64,000 nucleotides of DNA from Schizochytrium sp. CCTCC M209059 (lineage: Eukaryota > Sar > Bigyra > Thraustochytrida > Thraustochytriidae). A model generated the notes under the pieces. The model was given only the letters and a program-made list of their open reading frames with translations, was not told the origin of the DNA and made no database searches. How positions within the stretch are numbered: the stretch's first letter is position 1; the number at the start of each line of letters is the position of its first letter. Shown here piece after piece: positions 10,622-20,231 of this stretch. The stretch is from NCBI GenBank assembly GCA_000818945.1, contig KN805370.1:965715-1029714 (forward strand), given 5' to 3'. Both the position numbers and the translations under genes were made by a program.

Positions 10622-12892
10622 ATGCTTATTGTTATTGTCGACGCCTTCGATGACGAAAAGGCCGAAGAGCGCAGGCAGTTTGCAGCTTTTGAGCGATCAT
10701 GCCGTGCCGCAATCGCCGTGAGCGGTGCAGGCGATCCCCAAATCAGGGTCGTGCAGCGTAAAGAAATCGCCAAATACACATACGATGGAGATGACACCGC
10801 GGGGTCCACCAGCGGACTCAAGGCTTTCGATCGCGTCGATATATTTTTGATTGCTGCCTCGGCCCGCCTGCTTCCATGGGAGGAAACAAGTCAGGACCTC
10901 TATATCTTGCTGAAAATGTGTTTCTTCACGAAAAAGTGTGTCTTTGGCGCTGGCAGCGTTGCCCAGTTTCTGGCCTTTTTGTGCACAGGTCGCGGTATTG
11001 ACGTTCACCCAGTCAATGGCCGCGAGGGCGGCTCGCTTGGCGATCTCGATGCGCACGAGATGGCGGCACGGGTTGTCTTCCCGCGCAAAGACGTGCTGCT
11101 CGATTGCGAGTCCGGCGACCTCTTCATGTATCAACACCGCAGGCATCGCTGGGCACCCTTTTGCGCTGTGGGGTCCAAAAAGAAGTCTCGCCAGCGAAAG
11201 GCCACGCGCAGACACCAAGCTCGTGTCACAGCGCCCAGCTCGCACGTGTATTTAAGCAAGTCCGACGAAACACTCTGTCGCGTTGTCAACCAACACTCGA
11301 GGCACCCTGTGTTTCGAGGTCTCAATGCTTTGGACCACGTGGTGCGAAACCGGCCGTCGTGGATGCTCGATGGACGCGCGCTCCGACGGGCAAAGCATCG
11401 ACCAGAGATTCTTGCAGAGAGCGCTCTGGCTCCTCTTGTACTGCAACACTATAATTTTGTTGCAGCACACTTTGATGTCTCTGCGGAGTACGCTGCTGCT
11501 GCGCTGATGCTGCGCAACTATCTGCAGCACACGGTACGTCGCATGCAGCATCATGGGCACCTCGACATGCCCACTCGTGTGTACCTGTCCTTCAAGTCAC
11601 AGACGGCCAAAGCAGAGGAACCGATCAACGTGCCATGGCCTCAGGAAACGGCTGTCATGGCAAAGAAGAAGAGCAGATCGTCTGCGTCCGAGCCCGGACA
11701 AACAAAGAGCAGCACTGGAAAGTTTGATTCAATGGAACCTCTTACTTCACCAGCAACCCAAGCGAGGGCATCAAACCCTATGCATATGTCGGCTCCCAGC
11801 ACCGAAGGTGGTGTTTCAAATGTCCATGGTAGCAGAAACAACACACAAGAGGCAGGCACGGGGATCGTGGATGGACCCTTTGCAAACCAGGAAGGGAGTC
11901 GCGACGAAGTAGCGCTGCAGGCTGCAAATGATGCGGAGCGAAAAACTTCATCACCCACGATGAAAAGGACAAAATCAAATCTTGAAATGCACAGCCGAAC
12001 ACGCGCAGCACACCCGTCAGAGTGCGGCTTTCACGCAGTCGAACGATCGCGTCCCGTCATTTTGCGTAGCAAACTCTCTCTCGAGGAACGGAGGGCCGTC
12101 TCTCACGATATCAAAGCGCGTCCGCAGTCCGCGGTGCAGCGAAGAACCAATTACGCTCGAAATGCCCATTTTCTGGCGCAATACGACGACAGGGCAGAAG
12201 ACATGCTTCGCGATGTGTCCACCGCAGCCCAGACGAAGCGACTTCGCAAAGCACGCGCTGCGCGTGCGGCGGCAGCCACGTTTCCCACCAAAGCACCCAG
12301 ACCACGATCTGCTCCAAGTCACGCAATCCGCTCATCGACGAGCCATGAGCGTGCCGCTGCTCTCATGAGTCGGGTACCGCCAGCACACTTATACGACCGT
12401 TCTCGCCATCTCCCGCTCGAAAATCTTTTGCAAAATGCGCTCACGACAACCCACAATCTTCGCACGCTCGAGGCTCATACAGGTCTGGCGCCGCGCAGTG
12501 CTTCTGTTGCGTCCGCCGCAACCAAGACGAAACAGACACGAGGCGTATCTGATCAGCATCGTAATACCAAGGATGCGGCGCCTCGTACCCCACATGTTCC
12601 GCGTATCGAGCTTGGCTGCGGCCCGCTACAAGGGGGCACAATCAATGCAGATGGACCATACCGGTCCCAATTGGATCGCACGCGAGGGGCGTATCTGGAA
12701 GAGAAAAAGAAGTGGGTCTCGCAGTCGCAGGTCTTCAACCACCACGTGGGCAAGGCATCTCGTGTGGAGCGAGAAGATGCAGTCGCACGAGCGCATGCTC
12801 CCCAACGCGATGAGTATGACGGCTACCGCCCCGTGTCAAACCACTGTTTTCGTGAGCCGGCCAAAGACAAGGCTGCTTGGTTACCGACTTGA
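10622..12892 (+). CDS. Unknown protein with N-terminal amidotransferase-like domain; possibly flagellar
   Basis: About 756 residues from the ATG at 10622, chosen because the protein then opens with a beta strand, MLIVIVDAFDD. Residues 1 to about 200 alternate strands and helices, with a FGAGSVAQFLAF element that resembles the nucleophile-elbow region of class I glutamine amidotransferase-like folds, but with Ala/Gly at the place of the usual Cys. A disordered, basic middle follows. The C-terminus has short conserved-looking blocks (RTRGAYLEEKKKW; YDGYRPVSNHCFREP), a style typical of axonemal or flagella-associated proteins. I do not recognise an exact family. The fold and flagellar assignments are inference. 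The tail-to-tail gap to the next gene is 297 bases. Confidence 0.8.
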   Translation: MLIVIVDAFDDEKAEERRQFAAFERSCRAAIAVSGAGDPQIRVVQRKEIAKYTYDGDDTAGSTSGLKAFDRVDIFLIAASARLLPWEETSQDLYILLKMCFFTKKCVFGAGSVAQFLAFLCTGRGIDVHPVNGREGGSLGDLDAHEMAARVVFPRKDVLLDCESGDLFMYQHRRHRWAPFCAVGSKKKSRQRKATRRHQARVTAPSSHVYLSKSDETLCRVVNQHSRHPVFRGLNALDHVVRNRPSWMLDGRALRRAKHRPEILAESALAPLVLQHYNFVAAHFDVSAEYAAAALMLRNYLQHTVRRMQHHGHLDMPTRVYLSFKSQTAKAEEPINVPWPQETAVMAKKKSRSSASEPGQTKSSTGKFDSMEPLTSPATQARASNPMHMSAPSTEGGVSNVHGSRNNTQEAGTGIVDGPFANQEGSRDEVALQAANDAERKTSSPTMKRTKSNLEMHSRTRAAHPSECGFHAVERSRPVILRSKLSLEERRAVSHDIKARPQSAVQRRTNYARNAHFLAQYDDRAEDMLRDVSTAAQTKRLRKARAARAAAATFPTKAPRPRSAPSHAIRSSTSHERAAALMSRVPPAHLYDRSRHLPLENLLQNALTTTHNLRTLEAHTGLAPRSASVASAATKTKQTRGVSDQHRNTKDAAPRTPHVPRIELGCGPLQGGTINADGPYRSQLDRTRGAYLEEKKKWVSQSQVFNHHVGKASRVEREDAVARAHAPQRDEYDGYRPVSNHCFREPAKDKAAWLPT

Positions 12893-13189
12893 TGTAAAAG
12901 AGCCATGACCTTTGCTATTGCTTTGAAAAAGACTAGAGGCAGCATTGTTCTACGATTCTCGTAATTACTACCTAACTATTTGCCTTTTCTCACTTTTGTA
13001 ATCTGCATCCTGTGGCTAGTTACAATGACGATGAGTGCGCCATGGTCTTCTCTTTACTTTTTCTTGTTGTTGTTGTTTGTAGTCCATTGTTTCAGGGAAA
13101 AGGAAACAAAAGCAGGAACAATAGATGATGGGCAGATATCATCATAGCTTCGATGGCTACCGTTCAACTTTTACGCGCCGTCTAGGCCT

Positions 13190-14680
13190 TCATCCTCGAG
13201 AGCGGATCCCCTTGAGAACAGGGTGCTTTTCGAGCAGTTCGGCGGCGCGGTCGCGCCAACTTCGCACCTCAGCCTCCGACTTTCCAGTCATCTCCACCGC
13301 CAATTCTGTGCGACCCGGAATACGTAATCGCTCTAGATCGTGAGGTGTAGTCACGCCGCATTTTTCACGCAAAGCGGCCGCCACAGCTTCGTCATTGCCT
13401 AGAATGTCCGCAAAGCTCGTCGCAGCAGCTTCAGTTTTGGCGCGATGTAGCCAAGACGAGGCCTGTGCTGAAGTGGCCTCGGGCTGTGCTTTGCGTGCCA
13501 CGCGAAGAAGCGAACTCTCGGGGACCGCAGCGAGCTCCAAGACTGTCGACAGATTGAGCCCCGTCTTGATTGATCGAACCAGCGCGGCGTCATTGTCAAA
13601 GACGCCCTTGAGCGCCGTAAGGTCTGCTTGCTGCTGAAGCCGTCGCTGTCGTTTCTCCCCAGCACCCATATTCTGACGCGCTTGCTGAGCCGCGGACCTC
13701 TTGCGTTTACGCTTCTCAGCTTCGGCTTTGCGACGCTCCTTTTCAGCCTGCAGCTTTTGCGCCGTCTCCTCGGCTTGAATTGCCTTGGCAGACTTGTCAC
13801 GACGCCTTGCACTTAAAAACTCCCAGTCCAAGTCTGGGCAGAGCCGACGAAGTGTGTCTTCCAAAGAAGTCTCGCCTCCTTCGTGCTCTTGTTGTTGCGC
13901 CTCTTCTGCAGAAACGACGGCCAGCGACCAGAACACGTTTGGCGAGTGCAATGCGAGCTCACGCGGCCGCATTTTTTCGCGCGCGGCTTCGGCGCAATCC
14001 TGGTCATCGACGGTCAACACGTAGCGGACGGTGACCTGCAAAATTGTCCTTGATAACAACTTGACGCTGTCTTGTTTCCACTTTGAACCCTTTTCTGGGG
14101 CGTAGCGGATCGAGACGAACTCAGCGCGCGCTTCATTGGAGGTGCCATTCAAAGCGTTGCTCCGCTCTGGGCGCACGACCTCGAATTTACCCGCCAAGGC
14201 GGCGGCATATCGGTCGATGGCGTCGCGTCGCGCGTGAGCATCATTCATGAAGCCGCGGGTGGCTTTTCGCAAAAAGACGGACACATTATCGCGCGGGCCT
14301 CCCTGGAAAGCTTGCACCAGGTTCTTGGCGATTGTTTCTCGTGTGTCACCAACACTCTCCTCGGCGCGCTGCTCTTGCGTTTGATTTTGTCTTTGGCGAG
14401 GTCTTCTGCGACGAGGTGGGGCCGGAACGGTAGTTTCTTGCTGTGTGCTAGCAAGTCTGCGCACAGAGATCACCTCGCGGTCGCTCACGCCGAGCTCCCG
14501 CGCAGTGCGCTTGTCCCCGGCCGCGACATGCGTCTTGCTGGTGACCCCAACGACGAGCTCGAGCGACTCCGCGGGCTCGCCGAGCGCCTCGGCCACGATC
14601 TCGTGCAGAGGGTCTCCGTCCTCTGCGACCTGCACGACCTGGGCGCCGCTCTCCGGCAGCCGCACGCGGATCTCCAGCAT
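13190..14680 (-). CDS. Protein with N-terminal ubiquitin-like domain and C-terminal helix-hairpin-helix repeats
   Basis: About 496 residues from the ATG at 14680; a frame-extending ATG at 14761 adds a basic segment that does not fit a ubiquitin-like start. Residues 1-75 have the strand-helix-strand pattern of a ubiquitin/UBX-like fold, with similarity in style to the N-terminal domain of OTU1/YOD1. An Arg/Gln-rich linker follows. A globular domain of about 150 residues (about 13900-14370) contains a SPNVFWSLAVV segment. A Lys/Arg/Ala charged helix (about 13640-13790) comes next. The last 150 residues carry two copies of a helix-hairpin-like unit (ELAAVPE...; DLERLRIPGR...) ending in a W-x-x-x-A helix, like DUF4332-type modules. 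No OTU protease motif is visible. The role is unknown; ubiquitin-linked scaffolding is a guess. Confidence 0.8.
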   Translation of the reverse strand: MLEIRVRLPESGAQVVQVAEDGDPLHEIVAEALGEPAESLELVVGVTSKTHVAAGDKRTARELGVSDREVISVRRLASTQQETTVPAPPRRRRPRQRQNQTQEQRAEESVGDTRETIAKNLVQAFQGGPRDNVSVFLRKATRGFMNDAHARRDAIDRYAAALAGKFEVVRPERSNALNGTSNEARAEFVSIRYAPEKGSKWKQDSVKLLSRTILQVTVRYVLTVDDQDCAEAAREKMRPRELALHSPNVFWSLAVVSAEEAQQQEHEGGETSLEDTLRRLCPDLDWEFLSARRRDKSAKAIQAEETAQKLQAEKERRKAEAEKRKRKRSAAQQARQNMGAGEKRQRRLQQQADLTALKGVFDNDAALVRSIKTGLNLSTVLELAAVPESSLLRVARKAQPEATSAQASSWLHRAKTEAAATSFADILGNDEAVAAALREKCGVTTPHDLERLRIPGRTELAVEMTGKSEAEVRSWRDRAAELLEKHPVLKGIRSRG

Positions 14681-15887
14681 CTCGCGCCTGCGCGTGGCGG
14701 AGAATGATTTCCTTCTACGTGAAAGATGGAGCTTCAAGTTGGCTCCCAGAAGAGCAAGCAAGCCAAGGGAGAAATCACTCCCATCGTTGTATGTCTCATT
14801 GCAGCACAGGCATCATCGTCGATCGTTGGCAATAAGCTCTTTGAGCGCCACGTCCACTGGCACTGCGAGGGAGACGCGAGCGACCATTCCTCGCTACCAC
14901 TAGGTATCATTTGCATTTCATCTGGCAGACCGCCTTGAAGTGCCTGACGTGGAGCACTGCACCCTAACAGCGCGGCAGCATCATAATGGATCATGTTCTC
15001 AACGCGCTCTCAGCTCAAGGAAGCTTTCCTCGTTCTCTGAGACGCTCATGATGTCGATAGCAACACTGTGACTAGGCCTCAGCCTCTACGTGTGGAGATA
15101 TTCATAATGCTCAAAATCCGACAGCACGGCGACAGCGAAACTGGCACCATGATCTTCAACGAGTTGCTGTTGCTCGCTCGCAGTACAGACAGGAGCGTCT
15201 TTGTCTGTGCTTGTTTCTCTGTCATGGCGCTGCGCACACCGTGAACAGCGAACACCCGTCTCATCATGACGACACCTCTGCCGCATGCCAGCGGTGCGGA
15301 AAATTCCGCTTCGTGACGCGTGATGTTGACCGTGACCTCGTCCGCCGTGCTGTGCTGGCGGCGCGGCGTGATTTCGCCCTGATCTTGGTGACATACGTAC
15401 AAATGCTGGGACCTCGGCACGTATGCAAGTTGCAGGTCGAGCTCGCAAGTTTCTTGCCGATAAGAACAGACGCAGACGCGGGCAGACGCAATCTGCCGCC
15501 GACATGGTCCTCCTCGACTTCCTTCCTGGCGCTGTTTCCCCCTTCTCCATGCCTCAGGGCGGCCCAGCGCTGTGACTGACCTTCAGAATTTATCATTGCC
15601 CGCCACAGAACTCTCCTCCTGCGTGGCCCCTGCTCGATCGGGCCTGACGTGGCGGCGTGTAATTGTCGGTGTCAATGTCGATGTCAACGTCAATGTCAAT
15701 GTCGATGTCAATGTCGATGTCAACGTCGATGTCAATGTCAATGTCAATGTCGATGCCCATGTCACCTTGACCCAGGCGGCTTCGAAGGACGTTGGCGAGA
15801 AGCGAGCGTCGTGTATGTATACGTACGTAGTACAGAGGAGACAGACAGACCCTGAAGGGAGAGTGGAGGCGGCCGGGGCGCGGCGCG
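14681..15887. other. Head-to-head intergenic region with GTCAAY hexamer repeat
   Basis: No gene is supported. Overlapping frames of 110 to 205 codons exist on both strands in the GC-rich right half, but none looks like a known protein. A degenerate hexanucleotide tract lies at 15664-15757. It is probably the shared promoter of the ubiquitin-like gene and the GGPP synthase gene. Confidence 0.6.
15664..15757. repeat. Degenerate GTCAAY/GTCGAY hexamer tandem repeat
   Basis: About 16 consecutive six-base units alternate between GTCAAT, GTCGAT and GTCAAC. The fifth and sixth bases and the A/G at position 4 vary, while GTC is constant. Confidence 0.9.
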
Positions 15888-17366
15888 ATGGACTGCGACT
15901 CGGAGAGCTCGCACTCGTCGGAGAAGGCGTACGACGTGCCGAGCACGCCGCTGTCGCCGGGGTACTCCTCGCCGCGGCGGCGCGCGCGGGGCCCCGGCGG
16001 GGTCGCGGCCCTGGGCGGGTGTGGTTCCTTGCTCGCGGCGCGGCCGCCATCTCGAGAACTTCCGCAGCGAGAAAGCCAACGCGCCGCCGGCGAGGGCGCC
16101 AAGGAAGCCGCGCGCGAAGCCGAGCGCGGCGCGAGCCGCGGCGAGGGGCAGACCCGCGACGCCCGCAGAGCAGCAGCGCCAGGATCCGCGAGTGCATCCG
16201 GCGCGGAGAGCGCCGCGGCGGAGGAGGGCGCGCAGGCAGCGGCCAGGATGGCCTTTTCCACGAGACCGACGCTCATGGCCAAGCTCGCCGCGGGGCCCGC
16301 GGCGCCCGCCGGCAGGGGCGGGCCCGGCGCGGCGGAGAGGAGCCTCGACCTCGACGTCGAAGAGGCAGGGCCCGAGGAGGAGATGAAGCAGGCCGCGGTA
16401 CACGAGATGAGGGCGCATGACGTGGGCCCCGGGGCGCCCGCCGCCTCCGCCTCGGTCGCCGCTCTTGGGCAGCATCAGGTCGCCGAGGAATGTCTCGAGC
16501 CCTGGCGGTACATCTGCAAGACCCCGGGCAAGAACGTGCGGTCCAAGATGATTGACTGTTTCCAAGAGTGGCTTCGCATCCCTGAAGAGAAGCTACCGAT
16601 CATCAAGCAGATCGTCGGATCGCTACACAACGCGTCACTGCTCATTGACGACATCGAAGACGACTCAAAGCTGCGTCGCGGGCAACCCGTAGCCCACTTG
16701 ATCTATGGCATCCCGCAGACGCTTAATTGCGCGAACTATGTATACTTTATGGCCATGGAAAAGTGCCTGGCACTGCAAAACCCGTTCGCCCTTCAAGTCT
16801 TCACGCTCGAGCTCCTAAACCTGCACCGGGGCCAGGGAAGGGAACTCTTATGGCGCGATACAGGCAAGTGTCCTAGCGAAGACGACTATCTTGGCATGAT
16901 CATGGATAAGACGGGTGGGCTCTTCCGTCTTGGCGTGGGGCTTATGCAGAGCTTTTCCGAATCGCGCACGGACTTCTCCAAGCTCGTCAATCTGCTTTCC
17001 ATCTACTTTCAAGTGCGCGATGACCTCATCAACCTCGCTAGCAGCTCGTACCACCGCAATAAGAGCTTTTGCGAGGATCTCACAGAAGGAAAATTCTCTT
17101 TTCCCATTATTCACGGGATCAAGAACTCGGAGCCAGGAGATAATTACCTCTTGTCTATCCTCAAGCAGCGCACCGAAAATGTTGATCTCAAGCGAAGTTT
17201 TGTCGATTTTCTCCGTACGGAAACTCGATCCTTCGCTTATACCAAGCAATATTTGGATCGTATTTTCCAGGACATTCAACAAGAGATTAGCGCTGTAGGC
17301 GGTTCCCAACATCTCATGACGCTAATGGAGAAACTTCGTGAAGAAGTTGACGACTGCGATATTTGA
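15888..17366 (+). CDS. GGPS1: Geranylgeranyl diphosphate synthase (type III, animal/fungal-like)
   Basis: The enzyme condenses isopentenyl diphosphate with an allylic diphosphate to make the C20 precursor of prenylated proteins, carotenoids and dolichol-type lipids. The catalytic part starts near residue 200 and matches human GGPS1 over its whole length. The first Asp-rich motif is DDIED (254-258) followed by KLRRG; HNASLLI precedes it as in type III enzymes. The second motif is RDDLIN (377-382), the degenerate form shared with GGPS1. NKSFCEDLTEGKFSFP follows. The first 200 residues are an Ala/Glu/Arg-rich low-complexity extension absent from the 300-residue animal enzyme. It may be targeting or linker sequence, or a wrong start: an ATG at 16248 (residue 121) is an alternative. 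Codon phase cannot be judged well there because GC is very high. Confidence 0.95.
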   Translation: MDCDSESSHSSEKAYDVPSTPLSPGYSSPRRRARGPGGVAALGGCGSLLAARPPSRELPQRESQRAAGEGAKEAAREAERGASRGEGQTRDARRAAAPGSASASGAESAAAEEGAQAAARMAFSTRPTLMAKLAAGPAAPAGRGGPGAAERSLDLDVEEAGPEEEMKQAAVHEMRAHDVGPGAPAASASVAALGQHQVAEECLEPWRYICKTPGKNVRSKMIDCFQEWLRIPEEKLPIIKQIVGSLHNASLLIDDIEDDSKLRRGQPVAHLIYGIPQTLNCANYVYFMAMEKCLALQNPFALQVFTLELLNLHRGQGRELLWRDTGKCPSEDDYLGMIMDKTGGLFRLGVGLMQSFSESRTDFSKLVNLLSIYFQVRDDLINLASSSYHRNKSFCEDLTEGKFSFPIIHGIKNSEPGDNYLLSILKQRTENVDLKRSFVDFLRTETRSFAYTKQYLDRIFQDIQQEISAVGGSQHLMTLMEKLREEVDDCDI

Positions 17367-17389
17367 GCAAGCTGTCGGCTGTCGAATTG

Positions 17390-17416
17390 CTCTCTCTCTC
17401 TCTCTCTCTCTCTCTC
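17390..17416. repeat. (CT)n dinucleotide repeat in 3' flank
   Basis: An uninterrupted CT tract of about 27 bases begins 24 bases after the GGPP synthase stop. The remaining bases up to the convergent gene at 17667 show no gene. Confidence 0.9.
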
Positions 17417-17666
17417 AAGGCCATGCATTTTTCTTCTTCCTCTTTCTAAAATTCATTTTTTGTCCTGCTGTTACATTGTCTTTGCTGCAAGGTCGGTTGA
17501 GACCGGGACAAAGATCAGGCAGGGCTAAGACTACAGTAGACCGCCCACCCAACTTCGCCTCTCCTCCAACCACCTCTCTTGAATCGAGCGCTAGACTTTC
17601 AACCCCAAGAATTGCTGCTGTCTTGCTCGTCCTGCAATCCTTACGACGCTTTGAGTGTGGGCTCTC

Positions 17667-18908
17667 TCATCGTGCGTGAGACTTGGCGGCTGACCCACGT
17701 GGTTTACGCAGCTTGTTAATGTGAGCAGCGAGGTCCACACCAAAGCGCGGATGCGGCCGCCGTGCAGGCGGATGCGGCCGTTGTGCAGGCGGAGACTCTG
17801 GGGATGACGTCTCGGAGCCCGACGACATCGTGCTAACTCCCGAAAACGACTTCGAGCTGGCCGTCGATCGCGGAGCGTTAACGGCATCAAAAACGAGCTC
17901 GCGTTCGTCAATGAGAGCCTCGATTGCAGCATTTGCGTCTTTGGCGCTTGATATGGCGCTCGGACGAAGTTCGACGCGGAGCAATAGGGGACCAAACGAG
18001 TACGCGAGTTTGGCCGCTGTTGTGTGCTGCACTTCACCTAGCATGAAGCAAATCTCCCGCAATATGTCCCATGACGCCACGTCCAGAGACTCGAGAGCAT
18101 TGCCGAGCTGCTTGACGCACTCGTCACGAGAAATGTATGGGGACATTGCCTTGAGAACAGCCTCATTCAGTCCTTCCGGAATGAGTGGCTCCTCGCGTTG
18201 CTTCAGGTACAACTTGATGGTCTGCGCCAGCGAAAGAACATTGACATCTTCGAGGAAATCGTGCACCATGGCAAGACTCACGGAGCTGCGCACTTTGCGT
18301 AGAACCCATTCGGGGTCGCCTGTTGGGCACGATTCCACAAAGATTCCCGGGGTCGAGCTTAGATCTGGATGTTCGCGCAAGAAACGGACGAGGGCGCATA
18401 TTCCCTCGGTATTGCCATCGAAATCAGCACATGCCGTGGTGGGGAGCGACCTTTGACTTGCAATTTGTCGCTGCAAATCTTCCATTCGCGCTTGCGAAGG
18501 GCTTGGTAGTCTCGAATGCAAAGAGTGCCCAGTCTCCACAGTGGATTGGCCTACGTGCGGTCGTGCGACACGGATAGGGACTGGCGGTGCCTCTTCTTCC
18601 GTACCTCTGCTCTGCGTCGGTACTGCACAAGTGTGCGCAGCAGCTGCTCTTGCCGTTTTCTTCGCCTCTCGTGCAGCTTGACGTCGCTGGAGCTCATCTA
18701 GAAGCGAGCCAGATCTTGCTGGTGCAGCTGTAATCGCGGCAACGCACGCGGAAGCTTGTGAGTGAGCTCCCTCGCGAGGTTGTGCAGGAACTCGCCGCTG
18801 GACAGAGGGCGATGTCATGGTGCTACGATCGTTGATGTCTTTCTTGTCGATTTTATTGAGTTTTTTACCCTTTTGAATATCTGCCAAAAATCCCGATGGG
18901 GGCGACAT
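17667..18908 (-). CDS. WH2 and RhoGAP-like domain protein
   Basis: 413 residues. The protein opens with a WH2 actin-monomer-binding motif (residues 6-20, FLADIQKGKKLNK), and a second weaker copy may lie at 69-83. A Ser/Pro-rich linker leads to a RhoGAP-like domain (about 168-330) with the family order FL, PGIF, helix pairs, VNVLSLAQTIKLYLKQREEPLIP, and the LAYSFGPLLL block. At the position of the catalytic arginine finger (GIFR in active RhoGAPs) this protein has GIFV (188-191). The tail is Pro/Arg rich. The likely role is linking Rho-type GTPase binding to actin assembly. GTPase activation may be absent, so it could act as an effector or decoy. This is a single exon with its ATG at 18908. 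Confidence 0.85.
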   Translation of the reverse strand: MSPPSGFLADIQKGKKLNKIDKKDINDRSTMTSPSVQRRVPAQPREGAHSQASACVAAITAAPARSGSLLDELQRRQAAREAKKTARAAAAHTCAVPTQSRGTEEEAPPVPIRVARPHVGQSTVETGHSLHSRLPSPSQARMEDLQRQIASQRSLPTTACADFDGNTEGICALVRFLREHPDLSSTPGIFVESCPTGDPEWVLRKVRSSVSLAMVHDFLEDVNVLSLAQTIKLYLKQREEPLIPEGLNEAVLKAMSPYISRDECVKQLGNALESLDVASWDILREICFMLGEVQHTTAAKLAYSFGPLLLRVELRPSAISSAKDANAAIEALIDERELVFDAVNAPRSTASSKSFSGVSTMSSGSETSSPESPPAQRPHPPARRPHPRFGVDLAAHINKLRKPRGSAAKSHAR

Positions 18909-19664
18909 GATTTCGTGTGCGTTTGTGCGTTCGTGCGTTTGTCACGTTTGCGCGTGCGCGTATACGTCTGTTTTACTTGTTGCGAAAAGAAGTTTGTGTT
19001 TTGCGCCCCTTGGTCGATCACGATTTAGGATTTGCTTTTGCTAGCTTGTTTCGAGTCTGTCGGAGAGCTTCGATCCAACTTTACCGTCGGTGAAGGGACT
19101 CTACCCCAAGCTTTTCGATCACAGGGACGACCTACTGAGCTTCTTTCTGGTAAATACACGAGCCGTTCGTTCCGACAAGCCGAGCCGGCAAGCTGCACGG
19201 CCGAAGGGGACTCGCAGCGGCGAGGTTCCCTTTGTCGCTTTTGCGCCCAGCGACGAAACCATTTCCCCCCTCGACTGCCTCTAGTCGTCACAGATCAGAT
19301 CGTCTCCACTTCGCAAGCAAGGCTCGCTTTCCAGGCCTTCGCGTCCCACGAAGTCCCCAACGGCGCTGGCACTCTGCTCATGAGGTCGACTCCCGAAATC
19401 CACCAAGTTTCTCGTCTACGTTCGCACGACACCTCGAAATGGAGGTGAGGCAACCAGGCAGCGCGGGGACAAGGGCTGCGTTCCCGCGCGGTACACGCGT
19501 CGCTTACTCTACTCGCCCTGGCCTTTCGGCATGAAAGTCACCGCGCCGCGCCTTGTCCCGGAAACAGAAGTCCCGCCCCTCTTGGGTCCAGGCTCGGCAG
19601 GGCAAGCCCGCGAAGCGGCGGCGAAGGAACAGCTAGCCAGCTGCATGCACAACAACGCACTGTT

Positions 19665-19680
19665 CTAGGCCTAGGCCTAG
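19665..19680. repeat. 16-base palindrome CTAGGCCTAGGCCTAG
   Basis: A perfect palindrome made of two overlapping CTAGGCCTAG decamers. The same decamer occurs at 1608-1617, and the TAGGCCTA core recurs at 38153-38160 and 63679-63686. Confidence 0.9.
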
Positions 19681-20175
19681 TCGAGGTGCGCACATCGGCT
19701 CGACATTGTTGCTCGATCGCTGGACTGGCCGTGACGATGCCCAGATGTGGCGTTGGTGTCAAGAGTAAGAAGTCTGCGTGGAAAAAAATCTGTGTGTGTG
19801 TGTCCATGGCTTAGCTTGCGATCGATAGCTCGCTCACCTTGCCGCCCAGACTCACGCGCGACAACGGTGGCCAGGCGGTTCTCGCGGCATGGCTCATCAC
19901 GCTTGACATCGTATCGCATCAGCCAGGTCGCGTGACTTTCGCAGTCGCCCACGGTCGCGCTCTCGCAGCTGCAGCGTGCTGCCTCGACGAGAGTCAGGCC
20001 TGAGGGCCGCTGGTGGGACACCATCTTGTAGCATCATAACCTCTGGAACCTGGAAACGGTTAGCGCGGCGGCGGCGACGAGGACCTGCAGCAGGACCACC
20101 TGCAGGACCACCTGCAGGAGGCGAGCGCGCGGCAGACGCCGCTTGGCGAGGCTCGCCGGCGCGGTCGGCGCGCGC

Positions 20176-20214
<39 letters not shown>
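20176..20214. repeat. (GTGC)n microsatellite upstream of CEP290
   Basis: About nine tandem GTGC units lie just before the start codon and are probably in the 5' untranslated region. Confidence 0.9.
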
Positions 20215-20231
20215 AGGCGCGCGGCAGCATA

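Larger units (their letters stand above)
18909..20231. other. Head-to-head promoter region of RhoGAP and CEP290 genes
   Basis: No supported gene. It holds a 16-base palindrome at 19665-19680, short GGACCACCTGCAG direct repeats around 20088-20118, and a GTGC tetranucleotide tract at about 20176-20214 ending 18 bases before the CEP290 ATG. A frame from 20178 would only add repeat-encoded residues. Confidence 0.65.

Noticed and set aside
15086..15579. Overlapping frames on both strands between the ubiquitin-like and GGPP synthase genes
   Set aside because: They are composition-driven, have no recognisable domain, and lie in a promoter-sized spacer.
15762..16565. Long minus-strand frames opposite the GGPP synthase extension
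   Set aside because: High GC removes stops in several frames; the plus-strand frame joins directly to a clear enzyme domain.
20178..20231. Upstream extension of the CEP290 frame
   Set aside because: It encodes only an RACV repeat produced by the GTGC microsatellite.
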